Origin: JAAFJT01 sp031424115
GTDB taxonomy: Bacteria; Bacteroidota; Bacteroidia; Chitinophagales; Saprospiraceae
DNA: 64,000 nucleotides
Direction: 5' to 3'
Assembly (NCBI GenBank): GCA_031424115.1
Contig: JANPGW010000306.1
Location: 1-64,000 of the forward strand
Part shown: in pieces, positions 27,601 through 36,722 of the stretch
Position numbering within the stretch: the first letter of the stretch is position 1
Layout: each line of letters opens with the position of its first letter
Translations under genes and position numbers: made by a program
Notes under the pieces: model-generated
Seen by the model: the letters and a program-made list of their open reading frames with translations, nothing else
The model's database searches: none
Told to the model about the DNA's origin: nothing

Positions 27601-28000
27601 CATCGGCTGAGCGGCAAATGTAAATATCGAGCCAACCATCGGCATTGATGTCCACCATCGTAACACCTGTACACCAGCCTTGCTTGTCAGCAATTGTTGA
27701 TTTTGGCGTAATATCTTCAAACTCACAATTGCCTTTATTAAGATACAAACGATTTTTAACCATATTACCCGCAAAACAAATATCCACCAAACCATCGTTG
27801 TTGATGTCACCAGTTGCGACGCCACTGCCATTGTAAAAATATTGATAATTCAGAACATTGAATTCATCACTTTCTTCTAAAACATTTCTGAATTTAATAC
27901 CCGTTTGGCTATCAGTAAGAGATGTAAATAGTTTATCTTTTTTATCAGAACAATTGGCAAAAAGAATAGTTATTGCCATTGCGTAAAGTATTTTTTTCAT
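24695..28000 (-). CDS. VCBS/FG-GAP repeat lipoprotein with ASPIC/UnbV domain
   Basis: 1101 residues; lipobox LFANC. Two blocks of FG-GAP/VCBS repeats with calcium-type loops such as DINNDGLVDI, DINADGWLDIYI, DMDKDGDLDMFL, DFDGDGDLDLFVGG; between them (about 495-590) an ASPIC/UnbV domain (GSKVTVFSNGQKQLQELMP, then VDYTLLFGLG). Such proteins are surface-exposed and usually sit beside SusC/SusD genes, as here. Three polar G-motif copies fall inside this gene in 1.2 kb. A ligand role in glycan or organic matter uptake is inference. Confidence 0.9.
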   Translation of the reverse strand: MKKILYAMAITILFANCSDKKDKLFTSLTDSQTGIKFRNVLEESDEFNVLNYQYFYNGSGVATGDINNDGLVDICFAGNMVKNRLYLNKGNCEFEDITPKSTIADKQGWCTGVTMVDINADGWLDIYICRSADGDASKRRNLLFINNKDLTFTEKAAEYGLADEGYSIHSAFFDMDKDGDLDMFLLNHSTNEFAGFKREMFSLKQQKNPLYGSKLYRNDGGKFTDVTEGAGIVNNVLSFGLGIVVFDANNDGWSDIYVSNDFNEEDYLFVNQKNGTFKEQVRNAFDQVSLFSMGSDAADINNDGKIDLLTLDMLPEDNRTQKMHSGAENYDKIQMLFQNGFYYQYSRNMLHLNNGDGTFSEIGQMAGVSNTDWSWAALFADYDNDGQKDLFVTNGYVKDYTEMDFLKYSAEKASQQQKRSDIIKDLLKKMPGSKTENYMFKNNGNLTFSKVTNEWGINSSGFSAGAAYSDIDNDGDLDLIVNKINETAGVFRNNAETLLKNNYIKIKLVGDAQNTFGMGSKVTVFSNGQKQLQELMPSRGYESSVDYTLLFGLGKNTPIDSIKVVWSDDKTQVINKVQINQTLIIDKKDTSTTQNSPSISTRDFGVNPLSIKPFFTLVGGIDFLHTENEFQDFKTQTLLPHFLSRSGPCIGKGDINGDGLEDIFFGGAKGVSGSIFIQKANGSFSQKNNPVMDLDAISEDGGAEFFDADGDKDLDLYVSSGGYEFPQNDAALQDRLYLNDGKGNFTKSTQALPQETNSGSCVRAGDFDGDGDLDLFVGGYVMPTKYPVPPLSMLLINDGKGNFINKITEIAPNLTAIGMVRDAVWTDVNGDKVLDLIVVGEWMPATVFINKKGKLVNDANWLIPYSAGWWNCLLVQDFDGDGDMDFVAGNLGLNSQLRASQTHPVEIYYNDFDKNGSIDPVMTYYIGSEKSLVASRDDLLDQIAFLKKKYTTYAAYSKTTFDDLFSAEQKMGMQSLLCTQFQSCYFENTGDGFKMTPLSIEAQMAPIYAWAVVDANKDGNKDLIAAGNNISTRVKYGRYRANHGLLLMGDGKGGFQYIPQTKSGFNIRGDVRSMITTQKNGVTQLIIGLNNDKSLMYRLNK
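25003..25014 (+). repeat. Polar G-motif copy 12 (6 G)
   Basis: A-TACTGAGGGGGG-T inside the VCBS gene; read in reverse encodes TPLSI. Confidence 0.9.
25624..25637 (+). repeat. Polar G-motif copy 13 (8 G)
   Basis: TACTGA plus G8 in total, inside the VCBS gene; encodes PPLSM in reverse. An eight-G homopolymer in coding sequence. Confidence 0.9.
26170..26180 (+). repeat. Polar G-motif copy 14 (5 G)
   Basis: TACTGAGGGGG followed by T, inside the VCBS gene; encodes NPLSI in reverse. Confidence 0.88.
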
Positions 28001-28055
28001 AGATGGGTCTATTTTCTCTTGATATTAGGGGTCATTCATTTAAATTTAAGTATAG

Positions 28056-28092
28056 AAAAAGCCTTGTAATAACATATTTTACAAGGCTTATT
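28056..28092. terminator. Hairpin upstream of the VCBS gene
   Basis: AAAAAGCCTTGTAAT / ATTTTACAAGGCTTATT near-perfect stem. It may end the transcript from the SusC/SusD side, making the VCBS gene a separate unit. Confidence 0.7.
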
Positions 28093-28136
28093 GATTAATA
28101 TAATTTTTTATTATTAACTGCATTTTTCTGAAAGAT

Positions 28137-28340
28137 CTAAATTAATCGATTCTTAGATAAAAAATCAAGGCTTTTAGTTTTGTTGTCTAACAAAGTTAAG
28201 GCTTCTTGACGAATTTGTTCAATTTTTTTAGCATCGTTTTCTGACCATATTTCATCATTCCTGAGAAAATTTATTGCTTTGTAAAAGCCAAAAAGAGGCT
28301 GTTGATTTATCTCCAACAGCCTCGTATAACTAAACAACAA
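28137..28340 (-). CDS. Small open frame, doubtful
   Basis: 67 codons, starting only at TTG, with its first codons inside the terminator hairpin at 28291-28323. The later part (WSENDAKKIEQIRQEALTLL) has protein-like helix periodicity, so it may be a remnant of a larger gene. Function unknown. Confidence 0.25.
   Translation of the reverse strand: MLFSYTRLLEINQQPLFGFYKAINFLRNDEIWSENDAKKIEQIRQEALTLLDNKTKSLDFLSKNRLI
28291..28323 (-). terminator. Terminator after the SusD-like gene
   Basis: GAGGCTGTTG / CAACAGCCTC perfect stem, 9-base loop, U-tract on the minus strand. Confidence 0.85.
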
Positions 28341-28345
28341 TAAGG

Positions 28346-29920
28346 TTAATTTTTATCCCACCACAAAGGTGTACTGGCTTTGTCAGGACCGCCCAAAAGA
28401 GCCGCCGCTGCGTCAACGGCTGCTTTATTGGTATTTTTTTCAAAATCTATAAAAGGAATACGGCGAAGAACTTGTCCAGACGCCACATCTGCATTTTCAC
28501 TGTTCACAATAGGATACAATTTCGGGAAACGAGTCCGTCGGTATTCTGCCCAAGCCTCAATACCATCCGGAAACACTGCTAACCACTTTTGAGTACCGAT
28601 TTGTTCGCGTTGCTCAGCCACTGTTGCACCCCATTTGACAGGTATATTTGACAAAGCAGGAGAATTTTGTTGGTCACCCGGAGCTATTGGAGTTTTAGCA
28701 CTGTTGACATAAGCCGAAATTTTAGCGGCATCGGTCACACCCCATTGCTTCATTGAGGTTTCGATACCTTTTTCGTACAATTCCTTCGCCGTTCCGCCCA
28801 TTGCCCAACCATTTAAAGCACCTTCGGCACGAAGCAAGTAAGCCTCAGCAGCATGCAAAATATTCTGAGGGGTGGTATTCTGTCCTGACCAAGCAGAACC
28901 TTTACCTTTTACCCAGCGCTCTCCAACATTTGAGTTGTTATCGTTGCTATTGGCAGCGACACCTAATTGAGCCGGCGATAAACCATTGCGCAAACCTTCA
29001 TACGTACCCGTGTTACTTGCCGGTTGGAAATAAACACCGATACGGGGATCTTCAAAACCTTTTAAAACAGATTCCATTGACGCACTCATACGGAATTCAT
29101 TCCAGACAGATATACCAGCTAAACCGTTAAAGTCTGCCCCATCTTGTGATTTCGCCATTAAGGCATCATCGCTCGTTTCAGTCATTACACCTCCGGTAAC
29201 GGCTGCCTCCGCTTCAGTTTTAGCTTTGCTTGGATTCACTTTTGAAATACGTAATGCCAAACGCAAACGCAAGGTGTTGGCAAATTTTATCCATTTATTC
29301 ACATCACCTTTGTACATCAAATCAAAATCACCATAAGGCTTATCCGATTTTTTACCATTTAGCGTGGCAACGGCTTCACTCAATTTGACGAAAAAGTCAT
29401 CATAGATTTTGTCTTGTGCGTCGTAAGCAACGGTTTTGCCCGGTTCACCCGCTTTGAAATATGGAATAGGCCCGTAATAATCCGTTACTCGATGGAAAGT
29501 ATAAACCCACCAAATTTTAGCCAATGCATTTTCAGCGGAAGCCTTATCGGTTTGTTCCAATAGCGTTTTCAACTGAGGAACTGCCTCGGTGTAAATCGGC
29601 GTCCAGTGCCAACGCATCCAGTCCATCCGAATCACGTAACGGTCAGACGGAAAATAGGTCGCTGAAGTAGCATAATATTGGCTGTACAGGTCAGCAAATA
29701 GGTTTTGAGCCACTTGATAACGCCAAAATGCGTATGAAGAAGATGACTGAGCCTTTGAAAACAGGTACGGAAATTCTGTTTTAGTCAAAGTCGTCAACTT
29801 TGTTTTATCGGTGTTTAATTCCTCAAAATCCTTGGTGCAAGAGGCAAAATACACCATAGAGCCAATAGCCAAAATAGCTAAAACTCCAATCGACATGAAT
29901 TTTATTTTGAAGTTTTTCAT
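28346..29920 (-). CDS. SusD/RagB-family outer-membrane lipoprotein (SusD-like_2)
   Basis: 524 residues; lipobox YFASC. Sequence features match the SusD-like_2 group: FEELNTDKTKLT near the N-terminus, WWVYTFHRVTDYYGPIPYF (about 135-155), a TPR-like core, and LRAEGALNGWAMGG with AVFPDGIEAWAEYRRTRFP near the C-terminus. It forms the lid over the SusC channel and binds the ligand. The SusC gene is directly upstream (118-base gap), with a G-motif copy in the gap. Confidence 0.92.
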   Translation of the reverse strand: MKNFKIKFMSIGVLAILAIGSMVYFASCTKDFEELNTDKTKLTTLTKTEFPYLFSKAQSSSSYAFWRYQVAQNLFADLYSQYYATSATYFPSDRYVIRMDWMRWHWTPIYTEAVPQLKTLLEQTDKASAENALAKIWWVYTFHRVTDYYGPIPYFKAGEPGKTVAYDAQDKIYDDFFVKLSEAVATLNGKKSDKPYGDFDLMYKGDVNKWIKFANTLRLRLALRISKVNPSKAKTEAEAAVTGGVMTETSDDALMAKSQDGADFNGLAGISVWNEFRMSASMESVLKGFEDPRIGVYFQPASNTGTYEGLRNGLSPAQLGVAANSNDNNSNVGERWVKGKGSAWSGQNTTPQNILHAAEAYLLRAEGALNGWAMGGTAKELYEKGIETSMKQWGVTDAAKISAYVNSAKTPIAPGDQQNSPALSNIPVKWGATVAEQREQIGTQKWLAVFPDGIEAWAEYRRTRFPKLYPIVNSENADVASGQVLRRIPFIDFEKNTNKAAVDAAAALLGGPDKASTPLWWDKN

Positions 29921-30010
29921 GATGATAAACTTTTTTTATTTTAATTTTTAACGAATACCCTATATCCTATTCAGAAAAGTGATGACATTTTTTCATCCTT
30001 TTTCTGTCTA

Positions 30011-30021
30011 TACTGAGGGGG
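30011..30021 (+). repeat. Polar G-motif copy 15 (5 G)
   Basis: A-TACTGAGGGGG-T in the gap between the susC-like and susD-like genes. Confidence 0.88.
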
Positions 30022-30038
30022 TGTGTTTTTTCATCAAA

Positions 30039-33000
30039 TTAAAAGCCCAATTGCAGGTTCAAACCTATGGTGCGGGTTGAAGGTAAGTTACCATATTCAA
30101 CCCCTTGAAAATTACCCGCCCCTAAGTTAATATCCGGATCAAAATTCAACTTGCGTTCCGGCATACCGGCAATATCCAGAACAGCTTTACCACGGTAAAG
30201 GAATGCTAAATTGCGCCCAACGACCGATAATCTCGCAGTTTTGATAACGGGGCTATTGAGTTTGAAATTGTACCCGAAAATCAATTCACGAATCCGCACA
30301 TTAGTTGCGTCATACGTAAAGAATTCACCCCAACTATACCGTCCACCTGAAACCGTTGTCCAGAAAGTTTCAGCATTAATCGCTTTGGTATTTTTTTCAC
30401 CTGTTGCAGTCACCGCATCTAATACCAAACCGCCATCCCTAAAACCGGTTGTATAAGAACCAGTGCCATCAAAAGCAAAATTTGCTTCTGAACCGGAAGC
30501 CATGACACCACCAAAGCGACCATCCAATAAAACACTCAATGTGAAGTTTTTATATGTCAGTGTATTATTCATGCCCAACATAAAATCCGGGTTGAAGTTC
30601 CCCACAAGTACTTGTGAACCACCACCGGAAGTACTACCCACGGGTTTTCCACTGGCATCAACAACGTAACGACCTTGAGCATCGCGCTTCCAGCCCTCAC
30701 CATATAAATCGCCATATCTATCGCCTTCTTTTACCAGCGGACCTGCTGTACGGCCATATCCACCGGCTAAGAATGCTTGCTTGATATCAGGCGCTAATTC
30801 TACTACTTTGTTGTTGTTTTTTGCGTAATTGATGGCTATATCCCAATTCAAACCGTTTGTCTGACGAACGGGAGCTACATTTAATGTCAATTCAATCCCT
30901 GTATTCTGGATATCACCTGCGTTAATGTATTGTCTATCGAACCCTGAAGGAGCCGCCAAATCAAGGGATAATAACTGGTTGACAGAATTGGTTTTGTACC
31001 ATGTCAAATCTAAGCCTAAACGGTTTCTGAACAAACGCCAATCAATACCAAATTCTAATGACGTTGTTATTTCCGGCTTGGCATCCGGAATGGGTAAAGT
31101 ACCATCCCTTCTAACAAAACCACCTGTACCACCTTGCTCAAAACTATAGGTTTGTAATAAAATACCCTGCGGCACGTCATTACCCACTCTTGTCCATGAA
31201 CCGCGAACTTTCATTAAAGAAATCCATGAGGGCATGGTTGTCATTTCTGAAATCAGTGCATTCACGCCTACTGACGGGTAAAAATAAGAATTATTATCTT
31301 TCGGCAAAGTTGACGCCCAATCATTACGTCCAGTCAAATCCACGAAGAAATAATCTTTAATGCCCAATTGTGCCGTTGCAAAAACCGATTGAATTTCTCT
31401 TTTTGAATCAGAAGTACTTGTCGAGCGCGTACGAGCAAAACTAAGATCAAATTTATTCGGAATCAACAAACCGTTGGCATTAGCGAAAGTGGCACCGAAT
31501 TCACGTCTTGAAACGGAGGTGCCCACTGTATAATTAAGAGTAATATCACTTGACAACTTATGATTACCATTGACAAAAGCTTCTAAATTGCGTTCCATGA
31601 TATCATAAAAACCTTCCGTGTATGAACCGCCTTGTTGCGCAAAAAGTAATGTTCTATCATAAAATTTACGGGTCAATTTGTCTGTGTATCGGTCAATGCT
31701 GGCACGACCAGTAATATTTACGCCATCAATCACTTCATATTTGGCGGAAACAAGAGAAGTGATACGATTGCGTTTTTCGTCATTCAAAACACGATTAAGC
31801 GTCCAATATGGGTTCATGTAGATAGAAGAAGATGTCCAATAGGTTGGATTGCCATCTTTATCCTCAAAACCTTTAATGGACTCATTGCTGATACTGCGCG
31901 GGATTTTATAGATATTTTGGACGATACCACTTTCCTCCCCCACTTTTATTTTGTTATTGATGGTTTGACTGACATAAGTCACTTTTGCATCAGTTGAAAG
32001 GCGTTTACTGATTTGGTTGTTGATGCGCAACGTAAACGTATTTCTACTTAAATCATTATTAGGGATAATTCCCTGATTCTGATTGTTGGTATAAGAGAAA
32101 TAAGTCTGCATTTTATCTGTACCACCTGTAATGCCAATCGAATTATTAAAAGAGGTTGCATTCCTGAAAAAAGATTTGATATTATCGGGGTAAGTTGTTG
32201 TTTTTCCTCCCCAACTACCGCTGGATGTCGTATTAGAAGTGCCCCCGTTACCTTGACCATACACATTTTGAAGTTCAGGCAATAAACTTGGTGATTCCGT
32301 TACAACACCGGAATTTATATCTACACTGATTTTTCCGGCTTTACCTTTTTTGGTCGTGATTAACACAACACCATTAGCTGCTCGGCTACCGTACAGCACG
32401 GAAGCAGCAGCGCCTTTCAAAATACTCATGGATTCGATATCATCGGGGTTGATATTGGACGCGCCATCTGACCCTTGATAGCCACCAAAGTCATTTCCAA
32501 CACTGCCTCCCGCAATTGTGTTATCAACCGGCACACCGTCAATAACAAACAACGCGTTGTTGTTGCCCTGAATAGAGCGGTTTCCTCTCAGCACAACACG
32601 AGTGGCACTACCGGGGCCACCCGCAGCTTGAGTAACGACGATACCCGCTACCTTACCCGACAGTGTGTTAACGAAGTTGGCATCTCTAACCTGGTTGATT
32701 TTGTCACCGCCGATTTTTTGCGCCGAATAGGTTAAGGTTTTTTGCGCCCGTTCGATACCCAAAGCCGTTACAACGACTTCATTCAAAACGGAACCTTCCG
32801 CTAACGTAACATCTATAACAGTTTGGTTGCCGATTGCTACTTCTTGGGTTTCGTAGCCAACCATTGAAATCTGAAGGCTGCCGCCCTGTTTGAGAGCAAT
32901 TGTAAATTTGCCGTCAACATCTGTTATAACTCCGTTGGTAGTACCTTTTTCGACAACACTTGCCCCAATAAGAGGATCTCCATTGGCAGCTGATATTTTG

Positions 33001-33080
33001 CCTGACACCGTTTGTGCCATCGCAAAAGAAATCATGCCCAATATGAGTAAGATTGTCAAATAGATTTTGTTCTTTTTCAT
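30039..33080 (-). CDS. SusC/RagA-family TonB-dependent outer-membrane transporter
   Basis: About 1013 residues from the ATG at 33080 (18 codons inside the open frame), which places the signal peptide (ending FAMAQ) at the N-terminus. A carboxypeptidase-like regulatory domain (about 25-100; GDPLIGASVVEKGTTNGVITD) is followed by the plug (NEVVVTALGI as TonB-box region, VLRGNRSIQGNNNALFVIDG) and the beta barrel ending in Phe. Pairs with the SusD-like protein for import of an unidentified oligomer; no glycosidase, ECF sigma or regulator gene is adjacent, so the substrate cannot be inferred. Confidence 0.95.
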   Translation of the reverse strand: MKKNKIYLTILLILGMISFAMAQTVSGKISAANGDPLIGASVVEKGTTNGVITDVDGKFTIALKQGGSLQISMVGYETQEVAIGNQTVIDVTLAEGSVLNEVVVTALGIERAQKTLTYSAQKIGGDKINQVRDANFVNTLSGKVAGIVVTQAAGGPGSATRVVLRGNRSIQGNNNALFVIDGVPVDNTIAGGSVGNDFGGYQGSDGASNINPDDIESMSILKGAAASVLYGSRAANGVVLITTKKGKAGKISVDINSGVVTESPSLLPELQNVYGQGNGGTSNTTSSGSWGGKTTTYPDNIKSFFRNATSFNNSIGITGGTDKMQTYFSYTNNQNQGIIPNNDLSRNTFTLRINNQISKRLSTDAKVTYVSQTINNKIKVGEESGIVQNIYKIPRSISNESIKGFEDKDGNPTYWTSSSIYMNPYWTLNRVLNDEKRNRITSLVSAKYEVIDGVNITGRASIDRYTDKLTRKFYDRTLLFAQQGGSYTEGFYDIMERNLEAFVNGNHKLSSDITLNYTVGTSVSRREFGATFANANGLLIPNKFDLSFARTRSTSTSDSKREIQSVFATAQLGIKDYFFVDLTGRNDWASTLPKDNNSYFYPSVGVNALISEMTTMPSWISLMKVRGSWTRVGNDVPQGILLQTYSFEQGGTGGFVRRDGTLPIPDAKPEITTSLEFGIDWRLFRNRLGLDLTWYKTNSVNQLLSLDLAAPSGFDRQYINAGDIQNTGIELTLNVAPVRQTNGLNWDIAINYAKNNNKVVELAPDIKQAFLAGGYGRTAGPLVKEGDRYGDLYGEGWKRDAQGRYVVDASGKPVGSTSGGGSQVLVGNFNPDFMLGMNNTLTYKNFTLSVLLDGRFGGVMASGSEANFAFDGTGSYTTGFRDGGLVLDAVTATGEKNTKAINAETFWTTVSGGRYSWGEFFTYDATNVRIRELIFGYNFKLNSPVIKTARLSVVGRNLAFLYRGKAVLDIAGMPERKLNFDPDINLGAGNFQGVEYGNLPSTRTIGLNLQLGF

Positions 33081-33159
33081 ACAATTTCTAATTTGTTTTG
33101 TTAAAAAAAAGGTTTTAAAATTTGTAGCTAACATACTTACAGAGGGTATATATAAATCT

Positions 33160-33193
33160 TTTTATACCTCTCGAAGTATCGAGAGGTATAAAA
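33160..33193. promoter_or_regulatory. Perfect hairpin in the 5' leader of the SusC operon
   Basis: TTTATACCTCTCGA / TCGAGAGGTATAAA, 14-base perfect stem, 4-base loop, about 80-110 bases before the susC ATG. It has no T run in the gene direction, so it looks like an mRNA structure or operator more than a terminator. Confidence 0.6.
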
Positions 33194-33318
33194 TAAGATA
33201 TGCAATGACTAAGAATACAGTTAAAAAATCACTCACTTATCGTGATTTCACGTGAAAGGAAAAGATTGTTATTCTCATTTGTATATAAAAAAAATTTGGT
33301 TTTATTTTCCTTAGACAA

Positions 33319-33326
33319 CAAAGTTA
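33319..33326 (-). promoter_or_regulatory. -7 promoter element for the SusC/SusD operon
   Basis: The minus strand reads TAACTTTG. Use of this promoter would give a leader of about 230 bases containing the hairpin at 33160-33193. The rest of 33200-33480 is AT-rich with nothing else recognised. Confidence 0.5.
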
Positions 33327-33480
33327 TTATTTTTATAAACAAAATACTAATACTTATTTAAATTTATTATTAAAGAATAAACAATTTTTAAATTTATTAG
33401 GTTAAGAATTGATGAAAATTTCTATCCAAAAAATAATTATATCTAAAAATCTTTACTCATTGTATCATCTATAGTAGCAT

Positions 33481-33519
33481 AAAAAAAAAGCGTGATACGA
33501 TGATGAGTCGTACCACGCT
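33481..33519 (-). terminator. Terminator after the T9SS cargo gene
   Basis: AGCGTGATACGA / TCGTACCACGCT stem with one mismatch; long U-tract on the minus strand. Resembles the hairpin at 39729. Confidence 0.85.
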
Positions 33520-33542
33520 GGGTTAAAAGTATCAAGCGATAA

Positions 33543-36386
33543 TTATTTGTTCACAATAAATTTCAAAACTGTATCTTTTTTACCACGATTCGACATCCGC
33601 AAGACATAAGAACCTGACGGGTAATTTGTGAGGTCAATTCTTAGATAAGGCGTTCGGACTTCTTCCCACTCTTGGTGCATTACATTTTGACCAAAAGGGT
33701 TATAGACATTCACGTTAACGGGTTTTCCTACGTAAGAATCAAGGTTAATTTCAATAAAATCAGTTGCGGGGTTTGGAAACATAAAAATAGCGCTCATTTC
33801 TTTGTATTGAACTGTTTTTAATTCTGACAACATCGACAATCCATCTTTGAAGACAACTTTGATACGATATTGGTTGTCACCTTCATTCGGTTTTGAATCA
33901 AAGGCTATGAAGTGTCTTAACTCACTATCGTTATCCATTTGTTGAGCATTGATGGTTTCGATGTCCACAAATTCACCTTTGTTATCCCATTTTTGAATCA
34001 CAAAATAGTCGTTTTTATAGCCGGTGTTATTGTACCATTCCAAACGCACTTTTTTATTGTCAACAACGCCATTAAATGCTAATTGAGCAGCGGCTTGAAG
34101 ATTTGTCGTTGTTGGATTCGTGACACTGACAATTCTTGTAATTACTGAATTGCACATGCCTTGTGTAATTGTGTAAGTAACTGAATGATTGCCTACGCTC
34201 AAAATAGCCGGATTGAAGGTTGTGCGTTGAATATTATCCACTCTAAAAGTTCCTCCGGTCGGGCTACCCACAAGCGTTACTGCTGCAGCCGTTTTAAGGT
34301 ATGATGTATTTAAACCGACAATACTCATCGCGCTTGGTGCAACACCAGTAACTGTCATTGTTTTATACGCAACACTTGTACAACTGCCCATAGTTATGGT
34401 TACACTATATGTTTTCGTAGAATTTGGCGCTACTGTTATTGAAGCTGTTGTTTGACCGGTGCTCCATCTATAGCCATAATAAAGATCATTACTACCAGGG
34501 CTTGCTGTCAAAGTTGCGCTTGTGCCATTACAGAGGGACGAAGCACCTGAAATAGAAGCTACCGGCGGCGCACTCACGTAAAAAGTTCTGCTACCTGAGT
34601 TGGTACAACCGTTCACACCTGTGATAGTCACAGAATAAGTTGTGGTAGAGGTTGGAGCGATTGTTCTTTGAGAAGTTGTCACGCCATCACTCCAAACAAA
34701 AGCGGTACCGGCATAAGCCATAATATTTTGAGAAGTACCAGCGCACATGGTACCTAAACCAGTTATTGTTACCGAAGGCGGCGATTTAACGACTGAACTA
34801 ATAGCTACTCTTGGGCTTTCAATAGAGTTGATGGTTTGGCTCACGTAATAGGTTGAGAAGCCGAGAGTATTCGTATTCGGTGTTGGTGCAATAGTACTCC
34901 CCACACCGCCCGTTGCAGTGGTGTACCATAAAAGGTCTTGACCGATAGCTGTCAAAGGCACTGCTGCTCCATTAGGGCAATAATACACATCCGATACTGA
35001 GGGGGTGTTAGTAACACCCGGATCACTCAATTTAACTATCCAAAAATCATTTCCCCCTTGGCTATTGTCAGTTTTATCGCCGGAAATATTTGAAGCAGAA
35101 TAGCCTCCAATCAAATAACTCCCATCAGCTAATTGCTGGAGCGATGTCAAGAACTCAGTGCCACTACCTCCAATTGTTTTTTGCCATTGGATTGAGCCTC
35201 GACTATTGGTTTTAACAACCCAATAATCACCATTACCGTTGCTATTCTCTGTTTTATCACCAGAAATAGAGGAATACGAATAACCGCCCAAAACATAACC
35301 CCCATCTTGAGTTTGCTTAACCGATGTCATATATTCCAAACTACTGCCCCCTATGTCATTTTGCCATTGAACAGTACCGATTGCATCTATTTTGACCAAC
35401 CAATAGTCGCCATTTGAGCCGCCATTGCTGTTTTCTGTTTTCATCCCTGAAATGTTAGATGTAGAATAACCACCCAAAATATAGCCGCCATCAGTTGTTT
35501 GCTGCAATGATTCTATATAATCATCATAACTGCCGCCATACACTTTTTGCCATTCAACAGTACCCACAGCATCTATTTTGACAACATAAAAATCATGAGC
35601 TCCATAACGGGGGAAATTAGAATTGGGATAGTAGCCTTCATAAGTGAAACCTCCTAAGATATATCCTCCGTCAGCTGTTTGTTTCAATTCATTTAAATTG
35701 TCATATCCATCTGAACCAATGCTTTTTTGCCATTGTATTGTACCCAAATCGTCCAATTTAACGACCCAATAATCATCCAATCCATTCGTATTATCAGTTT
35801 TATTGCCTGAAATAGAGGAATTTGAATACCCCCCAACGATATAACCGCCATCGTTTGTGACTTGAATATCTTTTGCTTTTTCAAGCTTATCGCCACCGAT
35901 GGTTTTTTGCCATTGAATTGCGCCAGTTCCATCCAATTTGATAATCCAATAATCTTGACTACCGAAACTATTTTCCGTTTTATCCCCTGAAATATTAGAC
36001 TGAGAAGTAGCACCTATGATATAGCCCCCATCAACCGTTTGTTTAATTGATTCTCCGAAATCATAGCTATCGCCGCCAAGGTTTTTTTGCCATTGAATAA
36101 GCCCGGTTGCGTCTAATTTGACAACCCAAATATCTGTCGTGCTGGAAGTGGTACTCGGTATCAAGGCTTCGGTTTTATCACCTGAAATACCCGACATTGA
36201 GTACCCTACTGCGATAGAGCCGCCATCAGCTGTTGGTTGTATATCACTCAAAATATCGTTGTTAGAGCCACCAACAGTTTTTTGAAATAGAATAACTGGA
36301 GATTGAGCAAACGTCGAAACAGTCATAAAAAGGGAAGAAAAAAAGGTAAGGAGGCTTAATAACCCCATGTGTACATGTGTTCTCAT
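33543..36386 (-). CDS. Large surface protein with repeat region, Ig-like domains and T9SS type A sorting domain
   Basis: 947 residues with a signal peptide (about 1-27, ending TFAQ). Residues about 35-445 hold about seven repeats of roughly 55-60 residues built around DGGYILGGYS, NISGDKTEN, DYWVVKLD and IQWQKTIGG. Next come Ig/PKD-like modules (about 460-760) with repeated TTYSVTITG strands. The last about 80 residues (FPNPATDFIEINLD, then YPSGSYVLRMSNRG and KFIVNK) are a type A T9SS sorting domain, so the protein is secreted by T9SS and probably surface-attached. G-motif copy at 34995. Confidence 0.9.
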   Translation of the reverse strand: MRTHVHMGLLSLLTFFSSLFMTVSTFAQSPVILFQKTVGGSNNDILSDIQPTADGGSIAVGYSMSGISGDKTEALIPSTTSSTTDIWVVKLDATGLIQWQKNLGGDSYDFGESIKQTVDGGYIIGATSQSNISGDKTENSFGSQDYWIIKLDGTGAIQWQKTIGGDKLEKAKDIQVTNDGGYIVGGYSNSSISGNKTDNTNGLDDYWVVKLDDLGTIQWQKSIGSDGYDNLNELKQTADGGYILGGFTYEGYYPNSNFPRYGAHDFYVVKIDAVGTVEWQKVYGGSYDDYIESLQQTTDGGYILGGYSTSNISGMKTENSNGGSNGDYWLVKIDAIGTVQWQNDIGGSSLEYMTSVKQTQDGGYVLGGYSYSSISGDKTENSNGNGDYWVVKTNSRGSIQWQKTIGGSGTEFLTSLQQLADGSYLIGGYSASNISGDKTDNSQGGNDFWIVKLSDPGVTNTPSVSDVYYCPNGAAVPLTAIGQDLLWYTTATGGVGSTIAPTPNTNTLGFSTYYVSQTINSIESPRVAISSVVKSPPSVTITGLGTMCAGTSQNIMAYAGTAFVWSDGVTTSQRTIAPTSTTTYSVTITGVNGCTNSGSRTFYVSAPPVASISGASSLCNGTSATLTASPGSNDLYYGYRWSTGQTTASITVAPNSTKTYSVTITMGSCTSVAYKTMTVTGVAPSAMSIVGLNTSYLKTAAAVTLVGSPTGGTFRVDNIQRTTFNPAILSVGNHSVTYTITQGMCNSVITRIVSVTNPTTTNLQAAAQLAFNGVVDNKKVRLEWYNNTGYKNDYFVIQKWDNKGEFVDIETINAQQMDNDSELRHFIAFDSKPNEGDNQYRIKVVFKDGLSMLSELKTVQYKEMSAIFMFPNPATDFIEINLDSYVGKPVNVNVYNPFGQNVMHQEWEEVRTPYLRIDLTNYPSGSYVLRMSNRGKKDTVLKFIVNK
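34995..35005 (+). repeat. Polar G-motif copy 16 (5 G)
   Basis: A-TACTGAGGGGG-T in the T9SS cargo gene; encodes TPSVS in reverse. Confidence 0.88.
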
Positions 36387-36722
36387 AATTTGTTACTTTA
36401 AATAAGTTTTGATAAAAATGGTTATTGAAAATAAGCAGTGGTGAGACGCATCGCACCACTGCCGTTAGTAAGATTTTACATATGGAGACTGAATGGGTGT
36501 ATTGTGCTTGGGGGAAAACTCTTTAAATCGGGGGAAATCAATGGGACGTCTAAAATCTGGTTTTTTGAAATGGACATACTTTATATGCTTATCGGTTTTG
36601 ATTTTGTGAAATAATTATTACAAATATATACGCTTCATAAATATAAAATCGCTACCGTTTAATATTAGATAGGGCTGTTTTAACAAATGCCGCCTTTCAG
36701 CCCATATTCGCTGTGTTGACAA
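36387..36722. other. Intergenic region, 336 bases
   Basis: Contains the hairpin at 36432-36462 and a weaker GGGCTG / CAGCCC pair near 36672-36703. No gene seen; it should hold the T9SS gene promoter. Confidence 0.5.
36432..36462 (-). terminator. Possible terminator after the LytTR regulator
   Basis: GCAGTGGTG / CACCACTGC perfect 9-base stem followed on the minus strand by a T-rich stretch. It lies 260 bases after the regulator stop, so its use is uncertain. Confidence 0.45.

Noticed and set aside
25000..28000. DxDxDG loops as repeated EF-hand proteins
   Set aside because: Spacing and context are those of FG-GAP/VCBS propeller repeats with an ASPIC/UnbV domain.
28861..28872. TTCTGAGGGG as a further motif copy (also TTCTGAGGGA near 25822)
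   Set aside because: The second base differs from TACTGAG; counted only as near-matches that chance could supply.
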